Positions 16,445-25,239 of a DNA stretch of 64,000 nucleotides are shown here, in pieces (position 1 is the first letter of the stretch; each line of letters opens with the position of its first letter). The DNA comes from Paenibacillus albiflavus (GTDB lineage Bacteria; Bacillota; Bacilli; Paenibacillales; NBRC-103111), in contig NZ_SKFG01000002.1 of assembly GCF_004344915.1 (NCBI RefSeq), positions 310,001 to 374,000 of the forward strand, written 5' to 3'. The notes under the pieces were generated by a model. The model searched no databases. It worked only from the letters and a program-made list of their open reading frames with translations, and was not told where the DNA came from. A program made the position numbers and the translations under genes.

Positions 16445-19400
16445 AAGTATACGGACGAGATATTTTCGTATTATTTACATCCTATTCGCCTTCGTTTTAC
16501 TTACAGGAAGCTTATTTTATGTGTACATGCAGCAGAAGCAGAATACATTGAATATGGAGAGAGAAGCACTTGCTAATAAGACAAACAAGATTGTGGAACT
16601 GTCTGAGAGCTTGAATGATATATTTTTTAGAGCTAGAGGATACTATGCTTTCCAGAATCATACAGAGCTCGAACTACTGAATTCGGCGCTTGTTCGATTG
16701 GATCATAGCCTGACCGATTTTACTAGTCTTGCATTAACAACCGATGAGGAACGTGCTGTAAAGGAGTTAAGGGAATTTTTCTCCAACTATAAGACGAATA
16801 TTTTGCCTCAAGCGATTAAGTACGTAGAGGCTGGCGATTACGCTGGGCTTCGAAATCTTTCCAATGGTGGAACGAATAAATCGGTAAATGAATTCTTGGC
16901 ATATACCTCATCGTTCAAAATGAATTCCGATCATGAATTGGATCGAATGGTTGTACAATCCATTCAGCAAGCTGATAAATTTACGGTATTTGCGTTTATA
17001 TTTAGCGCTCTTATTCTTGCTATATTTGCCTTATTCATTTGGCGAATTCTTCGAAATTTAATTACGCCTATCGTTCGATTAGAACAGGCTTCTAATGCGC
17101 TTGCGGCAGGGCTAGAGGTTGAACTTAGCGTAAGCAAGTATAATGACGAGCTAGATCGATTGTCGAATGCATTTATGAATATGGCAAGAAGTATTCAGGA
17201 TAAAGAAGAAGAGTTAACGATGCAGAACGAAGAACTGCAAGCACAGCAGGAAGAACTTAATTCGCAGCAAACTCAGCTCCAACAATCACTCGCCGAGATC
17301 GAAAGTATTATGAAAGCCCTCGATCAATCTGCTGCTGTTGGTATTCTAAATCGATATGGAGTCTTTAATTACGTTAATGATCGCCTCTGTGAATATATGC
17401 AGTATAAGCGTTCCGAAATTGTAGGCAAATTATATACGCTTTTTAATAGTCAGGAAGACGTTTTGATTGATCAGGCACGAATTATGTCTGTTATTCGGAA
17501 TGGCGGAGTATGGAGTGATGAAATCAAATGCACCCGTAAAGACAGTTCTCCTATCTGGTTGCATCTTACGATCGTACCTTACCTGAACGAACAGGGCCAT
17601 ATTTATCAGTACATTCTAATTGCAAATGACATTTCTTCCGTGAAAAATGTTCAGCAGCAGCTTGTGGACTCTCTGAACCGCACAGAAGCAACGAAGAAGA
17701 CACTAGAACTCTACAATCAACTCAATCACGAAATTACATACACGCTAGACAAACAAGAATTTACGAGCAAAATTGTGGATTACTTGAATCAATTATTCTC
17801 ATTTGATGCCAGTCTGTTCATGCTCGTAAGGGATCAGATTGTTAGCTCTAAAGGCTTATCAAGCAAGACGATTGCCAGATATACCGATCAAGTAGATGAG
17901 GAACTATTATATCGTTTAGTGACGGAGAAATTGTATATTGTTAAGCGGGAAGCCACTCCTGCCGAACTTGGAATAACGTCTGGCGCAGTTTACGCTTACG
18001 ACTTCTATACAGCCGTTATGAATGCAAATCAAGAATTACTTGCGATTTTCTGCTCAACAAGAATCGGCTATCCGTATGACCAGGAAGAGATCGAGGAAAT
18101 CCAAGGTCTGATGAATCGTGTATCATTGGCAGTCGAACGACTATTCATGTATGAAGAAATCGAGAATGCCAGACAACTCAATCAAGATATCGTAAATAAT
18201 GTGAATGAAGGAATCCAATTTGTTTACTTTGACGGCTCGATGCGTCATTATAATCATGCTTTAAGCGAAATTCTTAATTGTGGTGAATGGCAAAGAGGGG
18301 CAATTATCCAGCAGGAGCAGTGGATTGAGGAGTTTATTGCTGATTGTAAAGAAGCCGAGATGTTACGAACATTTTTCCTACATGCTTTATCTGAGAATAG
18401 TACCGAATCAAGCAGTATTCAATATACGATTGTGCATCATGATGTGAAGCATATCGATGTATACGCAACGCCAGTATATCGTCGGAATGTACGGATGGGA
18501 ACGCTATTTGTGCATCGGAATATTACAAGAGAGTTTGAGATTGATCAAATGAAATCCGAGCTGGTTAGTACGGTCAGTCATGAATTAAGGACACCACTAG
18601 CTAGTGTACTTGGATTCACTGAACTGCTCATGCACAAAACGCTGAAACCTGAACGGCAGCATAAATATTTGGCAACCATTCATAAAGAAGCAAAGCGCCT
18701 GACTGAGCTTATTAATGATTTTCTGGATCTACAGCGAATGGAATCGGGTAAGCAGCAATACAAAATGGAGTCTATCAGGCTGAACCATGTCGTCATGCAG
18801 GTCATTGACCAATATAAGACGACGTATGCGAATCCTATTCTATTAATTGATGATGCAGTACATTCCACTGTCACAGGTGATCACGATAAGCTAGTACAAG
18901 TTCTGACGAACTTGCTGAGCAATGCGATCAAGTTTTCTCATGCAGCTAGTGAGATTAACATTAGTATGCATAACGAGCAGCAGCGTGTTGTGGTTCGCAT
19001 TAGCGATCAGGGGATTGGCATCCCGCAAGAACAAATTGCGAGCTTGTTCCAGAAATTCCGGAGAGTCGATAATAGTGAAGCCAAGCGAATTGGCGGTACT
19101 GGCCTTGGTCTTGCCATTTGTAAGGAGATCTTGAATAGTCACGAAGGTGAAATTGGGATTGAATCAGAGGAGGGAATCGGAACAACCGTATGGTTCAGTC
19201 TCCCGCTTCAACTGCCCAATAATGAAAAGGATCAATCTTTCGTAACTATAGATTCAGACAATGATGATAAGCCGAATGTGATGATCGTAGAAGATGATTC
19301 CAGTCTTGCACTATTATTGTCGGAAGAACTTAAAGCCAAAGGATACAAAGTTACTCATCATTATCATCCTGATAAAGCATACGATGCAGCGTTTAAGACG

Positions 19401-19664
19401 AAGTTCGTCTGTATCGTCATTGATTTAATACTTGGCGAAGAACTGAATGGCTGGGACCTTATTCGTAAGCTGAAGTCTGACATTCACACAGAAGCAATCC
19501 CGATTATAATCTCATCCGCCATCGATCAAACCGATGAGAATGAAAATAATAATTTTATCCAGAAATATTTAACAAAGCCTTATCCACCAAGCAAATTATC
19601 ACAGACGGTTGAAGAAATTGTTCAACTTAAAGTACCATACGGATCTATTCTGATTCCTGAATAA
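16419..19664 (+). CDS. Hybrid sensor histidine kinase with PAS, GAF-like and receiver domains
   Basis: The 1081-residue membrane kinase has membrane segments at about 16-36 and 188-208 flanking a helical extracytoplasmic sensor (CHASE3/four-helix type), then HAMP (about 209-262), a coiled coil rich in Gln and Glu (265-295), a PAS domain (about 300-405), a GAF-like region (about 430-580), a second PAS-like region, HisKA with His721 in SHELRTP, a HATPase (NLLSNAIKF, GQGIGIP-type DQGIGIP, GGTGLGLAICK) and a C-terminal receiver with Asp1002. It overlaps the CheY-like gene. Together with the Hpt-GGDEF protein this gives every step of a phosphorelay. The sensed signal is unknown. Confidence 0.9.
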   Translation: MVSQANKNRSIRTRYFRIIYILFAFVLLTGSLFYVYMQQKQNTLNMEREALANKTNKIVELSESLNDIFFRARGYYAFQNHTELELLNSALVRLDHSLTDFTSLALTTDEERAVKELREFFSNYKTNILPQAIKYVEAGDYAGLRNLSNGGTNKSVNEFLAYTSSFKMNSDHELDRMVVQSIQQADKFTVFAFIFSALILAIFALFIWRILRNLITPIVRLEQASNALAAGLEVELSVSKYNDELDRLSNAFMNMARSIQDKEEELTMQNEELQAQQEELNSQQTQLQQSLAEIESIMKALDQSAAVGILNRYGVFNYVNDRLCEYMQYKRSEIVGKLYTLFNSQEDVLIDQARIMSVIRNGGVWSDEIKCTRKDSSPIWLHLTIVPYLNEQGHIYQYILIANDISSVKNVQQQLVDSLNRTEATKKTLELYNQLNHEITYTLDKQEFTSKIVDYLNQLFSFDASLFMLVRDQIVSSKGLSSKTIARYTDQVDEELLYRLVTEKLYIVKREATPAELGITSGAVYAYDFYTAVMNANQELLAIFCSTRIGYPYDQEEIEEIQGLMNRVSLAVERLFMYEEIENARQLNQDIVNNVNEGIQFVYFDGSMRHYNHALSEILNCGEWQRGAIIQQEQWIEEFIADCKEAEMLRTFFLHALSENSTESSSIQYTIVHHDVKHIDVYATPVYRRNVRMGTLFVHRNITREFEIDQMKSELVSTVSHELRTPLASVLGFTELLMHKTLKPERQHKYLATIHKEAKRLTELINDFLDLQRMESGKQQYKMESIRLNHVVMQVIDQYKTTYANPILLIDDAVHSTVTGDHDKLVQVLTNLLSNAIKFSHAASEINISMHNEQQRVVVRISDQGIGIPQEQIASLFQKFRRVDNSEAKRIGGTGLGLAICKEILNSHEGEIGIESEEGIGTTVWFSLPLQLPNNEKDQSFVTIDSDNDDKPNVMIVEDDSSLALLLSEELKAKGYKVTHHYHPDKAYDAAFKTKFVCIVIDLILGEELNGWDLIRKLKSDIHTEAIPIIISSAIDQTDENENNNFIQKYLTKPYPPSKLSQTVEEIVQLKVPYGSILIPE

Positions 19665-19677
19665 ATGGAGGGGTAAT

Positions 19678-20229
19678 ATGACATTTCCTGAATTACAAAC
19701 AGCACGGCTTGATTTAATTGAAATCAAACAAGAGCATGCTCCAGAGCTATTTTGCATACATTCGAATGAACTTGTATGTCGTTACTATGGCAAGGATCCC
19801 ATGCAGAAGCTTAGTCAAGCGCAGGGTATGGTTGATTTATTTAATAAAAGTTATACGGAGCGAAGAGCGATCAGATGGGGGATTGTGATCAAGGAAACGC
19901 AGGAATTTATCGGTACGCTCGGCTTGAACAATCTGCAGGAGCATAATAAACGTGCAGAGATCGGGTATGAATTGCATCCTGATTATTGGAGACAAGGCTA
20001 TGTGTCAGAAGCCGTCAGAGAAGTGATGACTTATAGCTATGAAATGCTTGATCTGTATCGCATTGGTGCAGTCACATTTCCTGATAATGAGGCATCGAAT
20101 CAGTTGCTTATAAAGTTGGGCTTTGAACGTGAAGGAACACTGAGGGGATACCTGTATCAGAATGGAGCTTCACATGATGCCAATATCTACTCACGTCTTA
20201 GGGACGCATCTATCATTGCTAAACCTTGA
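19678..20229 (+). CDS. RimJ/RimL-type GNAT acetyltransferase
   Basis: The 183-residue protein begins LQTARLDLIEIKQEHAPELF and contains EIGYELHPDYWRQGYVSEAV (acetyl-CoA loop with RQGY), then IGAVTFPDNEASNQLLIKLG, the typical RimJ/RimL pattern. Targets are usually N-terminal or small-molecule amines. GGAGGGG precedes the ATG. It starts 14 bases after the hybrid kinase, and its stop lies 15 bases before the next ATG, with the next ribosome binding site spanning the gap. Confidence 0.87.
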   Translation: MTFPELQTARLDLIEIKQEHAPELFCIHSNELVCRYYGKDPMQKLSQAQGMVDLFNKSYTERRAIRWGIVIKETQEFIGTLGLNNLQEHNKRAEIGYELHPDYWRQGYVSEAVREVMTYSYEMLDLYRIGAVTFPDNEASNQLLIKLGFEREGTLRGYLYQNGASHDANIYSRLRDASIIAKP

Positions 20230-20243
20230 AAGGAGCTGCTTGT

Positions 20244-20912
20244 ATGCTGCGAATAGGCTGTTATCATGCTCATTATTCGAATATTGATCATATCGAGCGA
20301 GTATTCGAATCCTTAGAAGTGGAACTGATTCATTTTGTTGATCCTGGGCTTGATCGTAGGAAGAATGATGTAGATTTTAGTTCCGATACGGTGAGGCACA
20401 AAGTTCATGAAACATTGGAATGGATCGCTAAATGCCACGTGGACGTGATTCTGGTAACTTGTACGTTCTTTACCGCTGCAATTGAGGCAGATCATATTCA
20501 TCAGATCCCGATTGTCAAAATTGATACGCCATTATTCAATCGAATTACTCAATCAGAATCTCCAGCCGTTCTTGTCTTTACGAATCCGAATACGGCTCAA
20601 GGTACGGTAGAGCAAATGAATCGATTTATGAGGAAGAACGGGAAGGAAGTCCCAATTGAATCGATTACAATTGATCATGCCTTCGAACTGATTATGCAAG
20701 GGAAGAAAGAGGACTATTTTGCAGTCGTATCCTCAGGCTTGCAGCAAATTGCTGAGGAGAATCAGGGGAAATTGATCATCGCTGCACAATTATCCATGGT
20801 ATCCGCAGCGGAGATGGTTCAACAACAGAGTGGATTTCAGATCGTTCATTCACTTTGTAATCTCATCCCCTACATGAGTGGCATTTTAGATATCGAATAT
20901 TCCAAATTGTAG
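20244..20912 (+). CDS. Aspartate/glutamate racemase-superfamily-like protein
   Basis: The 222-residue protein has no confident specific name. MLRIGCYHAHYSNIDHIERV starts it; VDVILVTCTFFTAAIE and VHSLCNLIPYMSG place single Cys residues where Asp/Glu/hydantoin racemases carry their catalytic pair, and the alternating strand-helix pattern fits that fold. I infer a racemase-like or related hydrolase role. The start chosen has AAAGGAG 8 bases upstream; a six-codon longer version overlaps the preceding gene. Confidence in the family is moderate. Confidence 0.6.
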   Translation: MLRIGCYHAHYSNIDHIERVFESLEVELIHFVDPGLDRRKNDVDFSSDTVRHKVHETLEWIAKCHVDVILVTCTFFTAAIEADHIHQIPIVKIDTPLFNRITQSESPAVLVFTNPNTAQGTVEQMNRFMRKNGKEVPIESITIDHAFELIMQGKKEDYFAVVSSGLQQIAEENQGKLIIAAQLSMVSAAEMVQQQSGFQIVHSLCNLIPYMSGILDIEYSKL

Positions 20913-20941
20913 TTGCATTCTGCATGTTAAATCATTATAAT
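20913..20941 (+). promoter_or_regulatory. Promoter of the histidyl-tRNA synthetase leader
   Basis: TTGCAT (20913-20918) and TATAAT (20936-20941) have a 17-bp spacer. Transcription would start near 20948, giving a leader of about 200 bases containing a short peptide gene, alternative hairpins and a terminator before the synthetase. Confidence 0.8.
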
Positions 20942-20973
20942 AACGTTAATTTACCTAAAGGGAGTCGAACAAT

Positions 20974-21021
20974 ATGAAGAAGCTTTTGTTCGTACAACTA
21001 CATCACCACGATAAACGTTAG
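20974..21021 (+). CDS. Histidine leader peptide
   Basis: A 15-codon gene, MKKLLFVQLHHHDKR, with AAAGGGAG nine bases before the ATG. Three consecutive His codons (CAT CAC CAC, 21001-21009) sit just before a hairpin and a terminator that precede a histidyl-tRNA synthetase. This is the hallmark of ribosome-mediated attenuation. The chance of a well-initiated micro-gene with a His triplet at exactly this place is low. The peptide itself probably has no function other than reporting His-tRNA charging. Confidence 0.8.
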   Translation: MKKLLFVQLHHHDKR

Positions 21022-21099
21022 CACACCTGTTCATATAACAGGGCGGGCTAACGTATTTCGCGTTGGCCTCCCTGCAGCATACGATGCGCGCGGGACCAA
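21015..21099 (+). promoter_or_regulatory. Alternative hairpins of the his attenuator
   Basis: Segment 1 ACGTTAGC (21015-21022) pairs with segment 2 GCTAACGT (21047-21054), enclosing CCTGTT/AACAGG. Segment 2 can instead pair as GGCTAACG (21046-21053) with segment 3 CGTTGGCC (21061-21068). Segment 3 plus CCC (21070-21072) can also pair with GGGACCAA (21092-21099), destroying the terminator's 5' arm. A ribosome waiting at the first His codon would leave segment 1 free, giving 1:2 and then the antiterminator; a ribosome reaching the stop codon would cover segment 1, giving 2:3 and termination. The pairings are read from sequence; the logic is inferred. Confidence 0.6.
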
Positions 21100-21118
21100 G
21101 AGGTCCTGCGCGTTTTTT
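21087..21118 (+). terminator. Attenuator terminator before the histidyl-tRNA synthetase gene
   Basis: CGCGCGGGACC (21087-21097) pairs with GGTCCTGCGCG (21102-21112), 11 pairs with one G-T, loop AAGA, followed by six T. It lies 34 bases before the synthetase start with no gene end nearby other than the 15-codon leader, so it must act as an attenuator. No T-box motif was found. Confidence 0.88.
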
Positions 21119-21152
21119 ATTTTTCAAATAAACTCGAAAAGGATGGATGAAG

Positions 21153-22433
21153 ATGCAAAATGTTAAAGGTACATTCGATTTTTGGGGAGAAGAGCAAGCG
21201 CTGCGCAATAAAGTCCAAAGCGAACTAAGGAAATTGTTCGAGCTGTACGATTATGACGCGATGGAGACACCTATGCTAAATGAATTGTCACTAATGACAT
21301 CCAAATATGCGGGTGGTGATGAGATAATTAAGGAGATTTATCAGCTTACGGATCAAGGAGGTCGCGAGCTTGCGCTGCGTTATGACTTGACGATTCCTTT
21401 TGCCAAAGTAGTTGCACTTAATCCAAGTCTTAGGTTTCCATTCAAACGATATGAGCTGGGCAAAGTATTCCGTGATGGACCTGTTAAACGGGGACGATTA
21501 AGAGAGTTTATCCAGTGTGATGTCGATGTTGTGGGGATTGAGGGCATTGAAGCGGAAGCTGAACTCATGCAGCTAGCCGTGAATGCGTTCGAGAAGCTGG
21601 AGATTGATGTTGTGATTCGCTGGAATAATCGCAGATTTCTAGGTGAATTGTTAACAAGCATCGGGGTAGCTGCTGATCAGTGTCTCTCCATCATGTTGAC
21701 GTTAGACAAGTTAGCTAAAATTGGAGCAGCAGGGGTACAGGAAGAACTGTTAGCCAAAGGACTGTATGCTAAAGTTACGAATGCTATCCTTGAATTAATA
21801 ACACGGAAGGATACGACTTATGAGCAGCTTGCTGCCAATTATGGATTAGAGGAAAGCAAAGGAAGCATGGAAGTACAAACCTTGCAGCGGCTGATTCAGA
21901 AAACAGGGTTAGAGCACAGTTGTTTGTTTGATCCATTTCTGTCACGTGGCTTATCGTTTTATACAGGTACAGTGTATGAAATCTTCGAAGCAACAGGAGC
22001 ATACACTTCAAGTCTTGGCGGTGGGGGAAGGTATGATGCGATAATAGGCAATCTGATTGACCGTGAGGATCTTAATTATCCGGCAGTTGGTTTATCTTTT
22101 GGTATGGAATCGATTATGGCGATTTTAAAAGAACGAGAGATGAGGTTTGAGTCAGTTCCTGTCTTGATCCTGCCGATTGGAGATACACTGCCAGATTGTT
22201 TAGTTGCTGCTAACGCTATAAGAAGAGCAGGCATTCGATGCCGACTTGATGGTAGTAGACGGAAACTGAAAAAAGCTATTGCTACGGCTGTTGCGCAAGA
22301 AATACGTTATTTGATACTACTTGGTGAAGATGAAGCAAGGAACGGAAACGTAATATTGAAGGATTTACAAGAATCGAGCGAATCCGTACTTACACTGGAG
22401 GAAGTAATTGCGCTAGTAGGTCCAAACGATTAA
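21153..22433 (+). CDS. hisS: Histidyl-tRNA synthetase (second-type HisRS)
   Basis: The class II synthetase charges tRNA-His. Motif 2 reads FRDGPVKRGRLREFIQCDVD, the histidine A loop is SRGLSFYTGTVYE, and motif 3 lies in SLGGGGRYDAI, continuing with AVGLSFGMES. The C-terminal anticodon-binding domain (VPVLILPIGDTL onward) is present, arguing against the HisZ paralogue. The REFIQCDVD form resembles the archaeal/eukaryotic-like HisRS subgroup, often a second copy in Bacillus relatives. I prefer the ATG at 21153, 9 bases after AAGGA; one two codons earlier is too close. A leader peptide and terminator control it. Confidence 0.9.
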   Translation: MQNVKGTFDFWGEEQALRNKVQSELRKLFELYDYDAMETPMLNELSLMTSKYAGGDEIIKEIYQLTDQGGRELALRYDLTIPFAKVVALNPSLRFPFKRYELGKVFRDGPVKRGRLREFIQCDVDVVGIEGIEAEAELMQLAVNAFEKLEIDVVIRWNNRRFLGELLTSIGVAADQCLSIMLTLDKLAKIGAAGVQEELLAKGLYAKVTNAILELITRKDTTYEQLAANYGLEESKGSMEVQTLQRLIQKTGLEHSCLFDPFLSRGLSFYTGTVYEIFEATGAYTSSLGGGGRYDAIIGNLIDREDLNYPAVGLSFGMESIMAILKEREMRFESVPVLILPIGDTLPDCLVAANAIRRAGIRCRLDGSRRKLKKAIATAVAQEIRYLILLGEDEARNGNVILKDLQESSESVLTLEEVIALVGPND

Positions 22434-22471
22434 ACTAATAGTTATACTATTCAGATTGTTCGAGGTGAGTT

Positions 22472-22993
22472 ATGTTTTTTCTACAAATGTCGGGTTTCCC
22501 TGGTTCAGGCAAATCAACGTTAGCCAAGGAAATCGCAGGGCGTACGCAAGCTGTAATCATCGATCATGATGTTGTCAAAACAGCACTGCTGGAATCCATT
22601 ACGGATACCATTGATCCTAAGATGGCAGGACAAATTGCCTACCATATCGAGTGGTCACTTGTGGATGCTCATTTATCTCAAGGGCTAAGCGTTATACTAG
22701 ACAGTCCCTGTTTATATCCGATCATCATCGAAAAGGGAACAAGTATCGCAGAAAAGCATCGGGCAACTTACAAATACGTAGAATGCTTCTTAAATGATCG
22801 CAATGTCATTAATCAACGACTCAAGCAGCGTGATCGTAAAATTAGCCAGATCGAGCATGTGGCTTCTGAGGAAGCTTTTATAAGGGCGCTTAATGCTAGC
22901 CAGAAACCGTTAGAGTCTCCTTATCTTGTTGTAGACACATCAGAGCCAATATCTACGTACATGGATAAGGTGATGGAATATATCAATAGTTAA
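22472..22993 (+). CDS. P-loop kinase-like ATPase
   Basis: The 173-residue protein has Walker A GFPGSGKST at residues 8-16, DHDVVKTALL (nucleoside/sugar kinase-like segment), and RLKQRDRK resembling the lid Arg region of small P-loop kinases such as the shikimate/gluconate kinase or zeta-toxin-like group. GAGGTGA precedes the ATG. It follows the synthetase by 38 bases and ends at a hairpin. The substrate is unknown; no antitoxin partner is visible, so a toxin role is not suggested. Confidence 0.75.
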   Translation: MFFLQMSGFPGSGKSTLAKEIAGRTQAVIIDHDVVKTALLESITDTIDPKMAGQIAYHIEWSLVDAHLSQGLSVILDSPCLYPIIIEKGTSIAEKHRATYKYVECFLNDRNVINQRLKQRDRKISQIEHVASEEAFIRALNASQKPLESPYLVVDTSEPISTYMDKVMEYINS

Positions 22994-22998
22994 GCATA

Positions 22999-23035
22999 AA
23001 AGACCTTTGGATGAGCCAATCATTTGAAGGTCTTT
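22999..23035 (+). terminator. Terminator after the P-loop kinase gene
   Basis: AAAGACCTT (22999-23007) pairs with AAGGTCTTT (23027-23035); an inner ATGA/TCAT pairing extends the structure. The stem ends in TTT. Confidence 0.7.
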
Positions 23036-23136
23036 GATTTTGACATAATCTTATGAAATTCCTTTCTTTTTGCAATTATCACAGATTGTTATACACTAGA
23101 TGTATACAAAATTTGAATACTAGCAGGTGATAGATT

Positions 23137-23619
23137 ATGAAATATGATCCCTCTATGCAGAGGATTGACAAGAAAGCGTATAAGGCTAAAAGATTTGGGG
23201 GTCTCATTACTTTATTAATTGAAGTCATCCTAAATGTCATACTGTTTATTCTTGCGATTAAGTTTCAGTGGCCTGTATGGATTGTTCCGATTGCAATTGC
23301 ATGGACAGTCCTATCAATTCCGTTTGAAATTTATATATTCCCATTGATGCATTACGAAACGTGGAGATATCAGATACATGAGGAAGAAATTGAGCTGAAG
23401 CATGGCTTTATTTTCCGTAAACATACAACCATTCCAATGGTCAAAATCCAGCATATTGATGTAAGTCAAGGACCTATTCTTAAACGTTATGGTCTTGCTA
23501 CTATTAAGCTCTCAACAGCGGCTGGCAGTATCGAGATTCCGTCGTTAGCTGAAGATATAGCCGAAGAGATGCGTAAGAAAATTGCTGTTCTAGCGAGGTT
23601 GTCTGATGAAGAAATCTGA
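23137..23619 (+). CDS. YdbS-like membrane protein with bacterial PH domain
   Basis: The 160-residue protein has two hydrophobic segments (about 28-48 and 51-70) followed by a bPH2 domain (WRYQIHEEEIELKHGFIFRK to the end) with the typical TTIPMVKIQHIDVSQGPI motif. B. subtilis ydbS and ydbT form such a pair. They were linked to resistance to a bacteriocin, so an envelope-protection role is possible. The next gene overlaps by 14 bases. Confidence 0.85.
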   Translation: MKYDPSMQRIDKKAYKAKRFGGLITLLIEVILNVILFILAIKFQWPVWIVPIAIAWTVLSIPFEIYIFPLMHYETWRYQIHEEEIELKHGFIFRKHTTIPMVKIQHIDVSQGPILKRYGLATIKLSTAAGSIEIPSLAEDIAEEMRKKIAVLARLSDEEI

Positions 23620-25093
23620 TGCACAACTAGAGCAAGATTATCTCCGCTTACATCCAGCATCTATCGTATTTTTCATGATCAGAGGTGTGAAGGAACTCTA
23701 TGCTCTGTTGCCTTTATTAACTATTCTCTATGTGAATGTTTCGAAGGCAATAGGCAAAATCACAACCCTATTTCTCGTTATTGCGATAGCGGTAGTTTAT
23801 CTGATTCTATCTGCAAGTCTGAGTTGGTACTTCTATCAATATCGGGTCGAATCAGGAGCTTTATTGGTTAAACAAGGGGTATGGAAAAAAACAAAAACAT
23901 GGATTTCTAAAGAAAGAATACAGTCCATTAATACATCTGAGCATGTCATTGATCGTATATTCGGTTTAGTTCAATTGCAAGTGGAAACAGCTGGTGGTTC
24001 CAAGCCAGAAGCTATTTTAAGCTCGATTTCATTGGCTGAGGCTGCCCGTATTAGCGCAGTATTGGAATATGATGCTGGAAACCTAGTTGATGCCGAGTCA
24101 TCCAGAACGGAAGCACAAGCAGTAGCTACAATGGATGAGCCGAAGATGACTTTGTCATCGAAACGACTGTTTCTTCATTCTTCTTTATCAAGCAAGTTTG
24201 GGGTTGCACTTGTTCTTATATCTGGACTATGGCAGGTCTGGGACGATTGGTTTAAGTCTTCTGATATTTTTTCTATATTTGCAGCTTGGTTAGGTGAGAG
24301 CTGGAAAATAATGATCGTGATATTTATCCTGCTGTTTGCATGGGTCGCAGCTATCTTTTTGTCCTACCTCACGGATTATAATTTTTCGCTTCGGCTTCAT
24401 GATCATAAGCTAATTATAGAGCGTGGCTTATTAGAGAAGAAACAAGTTACGCTTACGAGCAGACGTATCCAAGCAATCCATATGATTAAGTACCCGCTTA
24501 AACGATTATTCGGTTGGGTCAGTGTGCGAGCTATTCTTGCAGGGATTACAGAAAATAAGGATAAAACAACAGTTCTTTTTCCAATGGTAAACAAGAATAA
24601 AGTAGAAGATATGTTACATCAATTCGTACAGGCATATGAGATTCCACAAGAGTGGAATAAGCTAACAACCAAAGCAAGAAGATATCACATCTTTATGCCT
24701 TTTCTATTCAGCTCAATCGTTGTGATTCCTGCCATTGCCTTTATTCCGAGTCCTTATGGATGGTTTGCATTATTATTGCCGGTACTTGTGAGCCTTTATG
24801 GGCTGCTCGCTTATAAGCAGACAGCATGGGCGGTGGGACAAGATCACATCGCAATTCAATACGGAGCATTCTCACACCATCATGTAATCGTGCCTAGGCG
24901 GCGTATTCAGTGGCAACGGATGACACAGACGCCTTTTCAAGCTAGAAGGGGAATAGCAAGCTTATCCATTGCGCTTACATCAGGTAAAGGGCCTTCAATA
25001 TATGCGATTCGCTACGCGCCAGAAGCTGAAGTTAGACGAATTCAAGACTGGCTATCTAGAGAGAAGCGAAGAGAGGAGCTTAAACATGAATAA
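23606..25093 (+). CDS. YdbT-like membrane protein with tandem bacterial PH domains
   Basis: The 495-residue partner of the upstream YdbS-like protein. Hydrophobic pairs occur at about 15-75, 190-250 and 370-400; each is followed by a bPH2 domain, recognisable by KTWISKERIQSINTSEHVID, KQVTLTSRRIQAIHMIKYPL and HHVIVPRRRIQWQRM. The operon-level overlap implies the two make one membrane complex. Function in the family is poorly known. Confidence 0.87.
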   Translation: MKKSDAQLEQDYLRLHPASIVFFMIRGVKELYALLPLLTILYVNVSKAIGKITTLFLVIAIAVVYLILSASLSWYFYQYRVESGALLVKQGVWKKTKTWISKERIQSINTSEHVIDRIFGLVQLQVETAGGSKPEAILSSISLAEAARISAVLEYDAGNLVDAESSRTEAQAVATMDEPKMTLSSKRLFLHSSLSSKFGVALVLISGLWQVWDDWFKSSDIFSIFAAWLGESWKIMIVIFILLFAWVAAIFLSYLTDYNFSLRLHDHKLIIERGLLEKKQVTLTSRRIQAIHMIKYPLKRLFGWVSVRAILAGITENKDKTTVLFPMVNKNKVEDMLHQFVQAYEIPQEWNKLTTKARRYHIFMPFLFSSIVVIPAIAFIPSPYGWFALLLPVLVSLYGLLAYKQTAWAVGQDHIAIQYGAFSHHHVIVPRRRIQWQRMTQTPFQARRGIASLSIALTSGKGPSIYAIRYAPEAEVRRIQDWLSREKRREELKHE

Positions 25094-25239
25094 AATCAGG
25101 AATAGCTGCAGAAGTGCTTAGGAAGTGGAATTTCTCTAGTTAAATAAAAATCCGATTTACGTTTCGAGAAAATCAGAGTATTCTATTGGATGAGTCCGTA
25201 AAGCGACAGATCATGTATAATAAGGGGTCAGATATTCAA

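Noticed and set aside
20948-21146. T-box riboswitch before the HisRS gene
   Set aside because: No TGGNACCGCG-like antiterminator core or specifier loop was found; the leader peptide model explains the features.
20951-21208. Minus-strand open frame opposite the his leader
   Set aside because: It is the antisense of the leader peptide, terminator and HisRS start, which explain the region fully.
22472-22993. Zeta-type toxin
   Set aside because: Only the P-loop resembles it; no antitoxin gene lies beside it.
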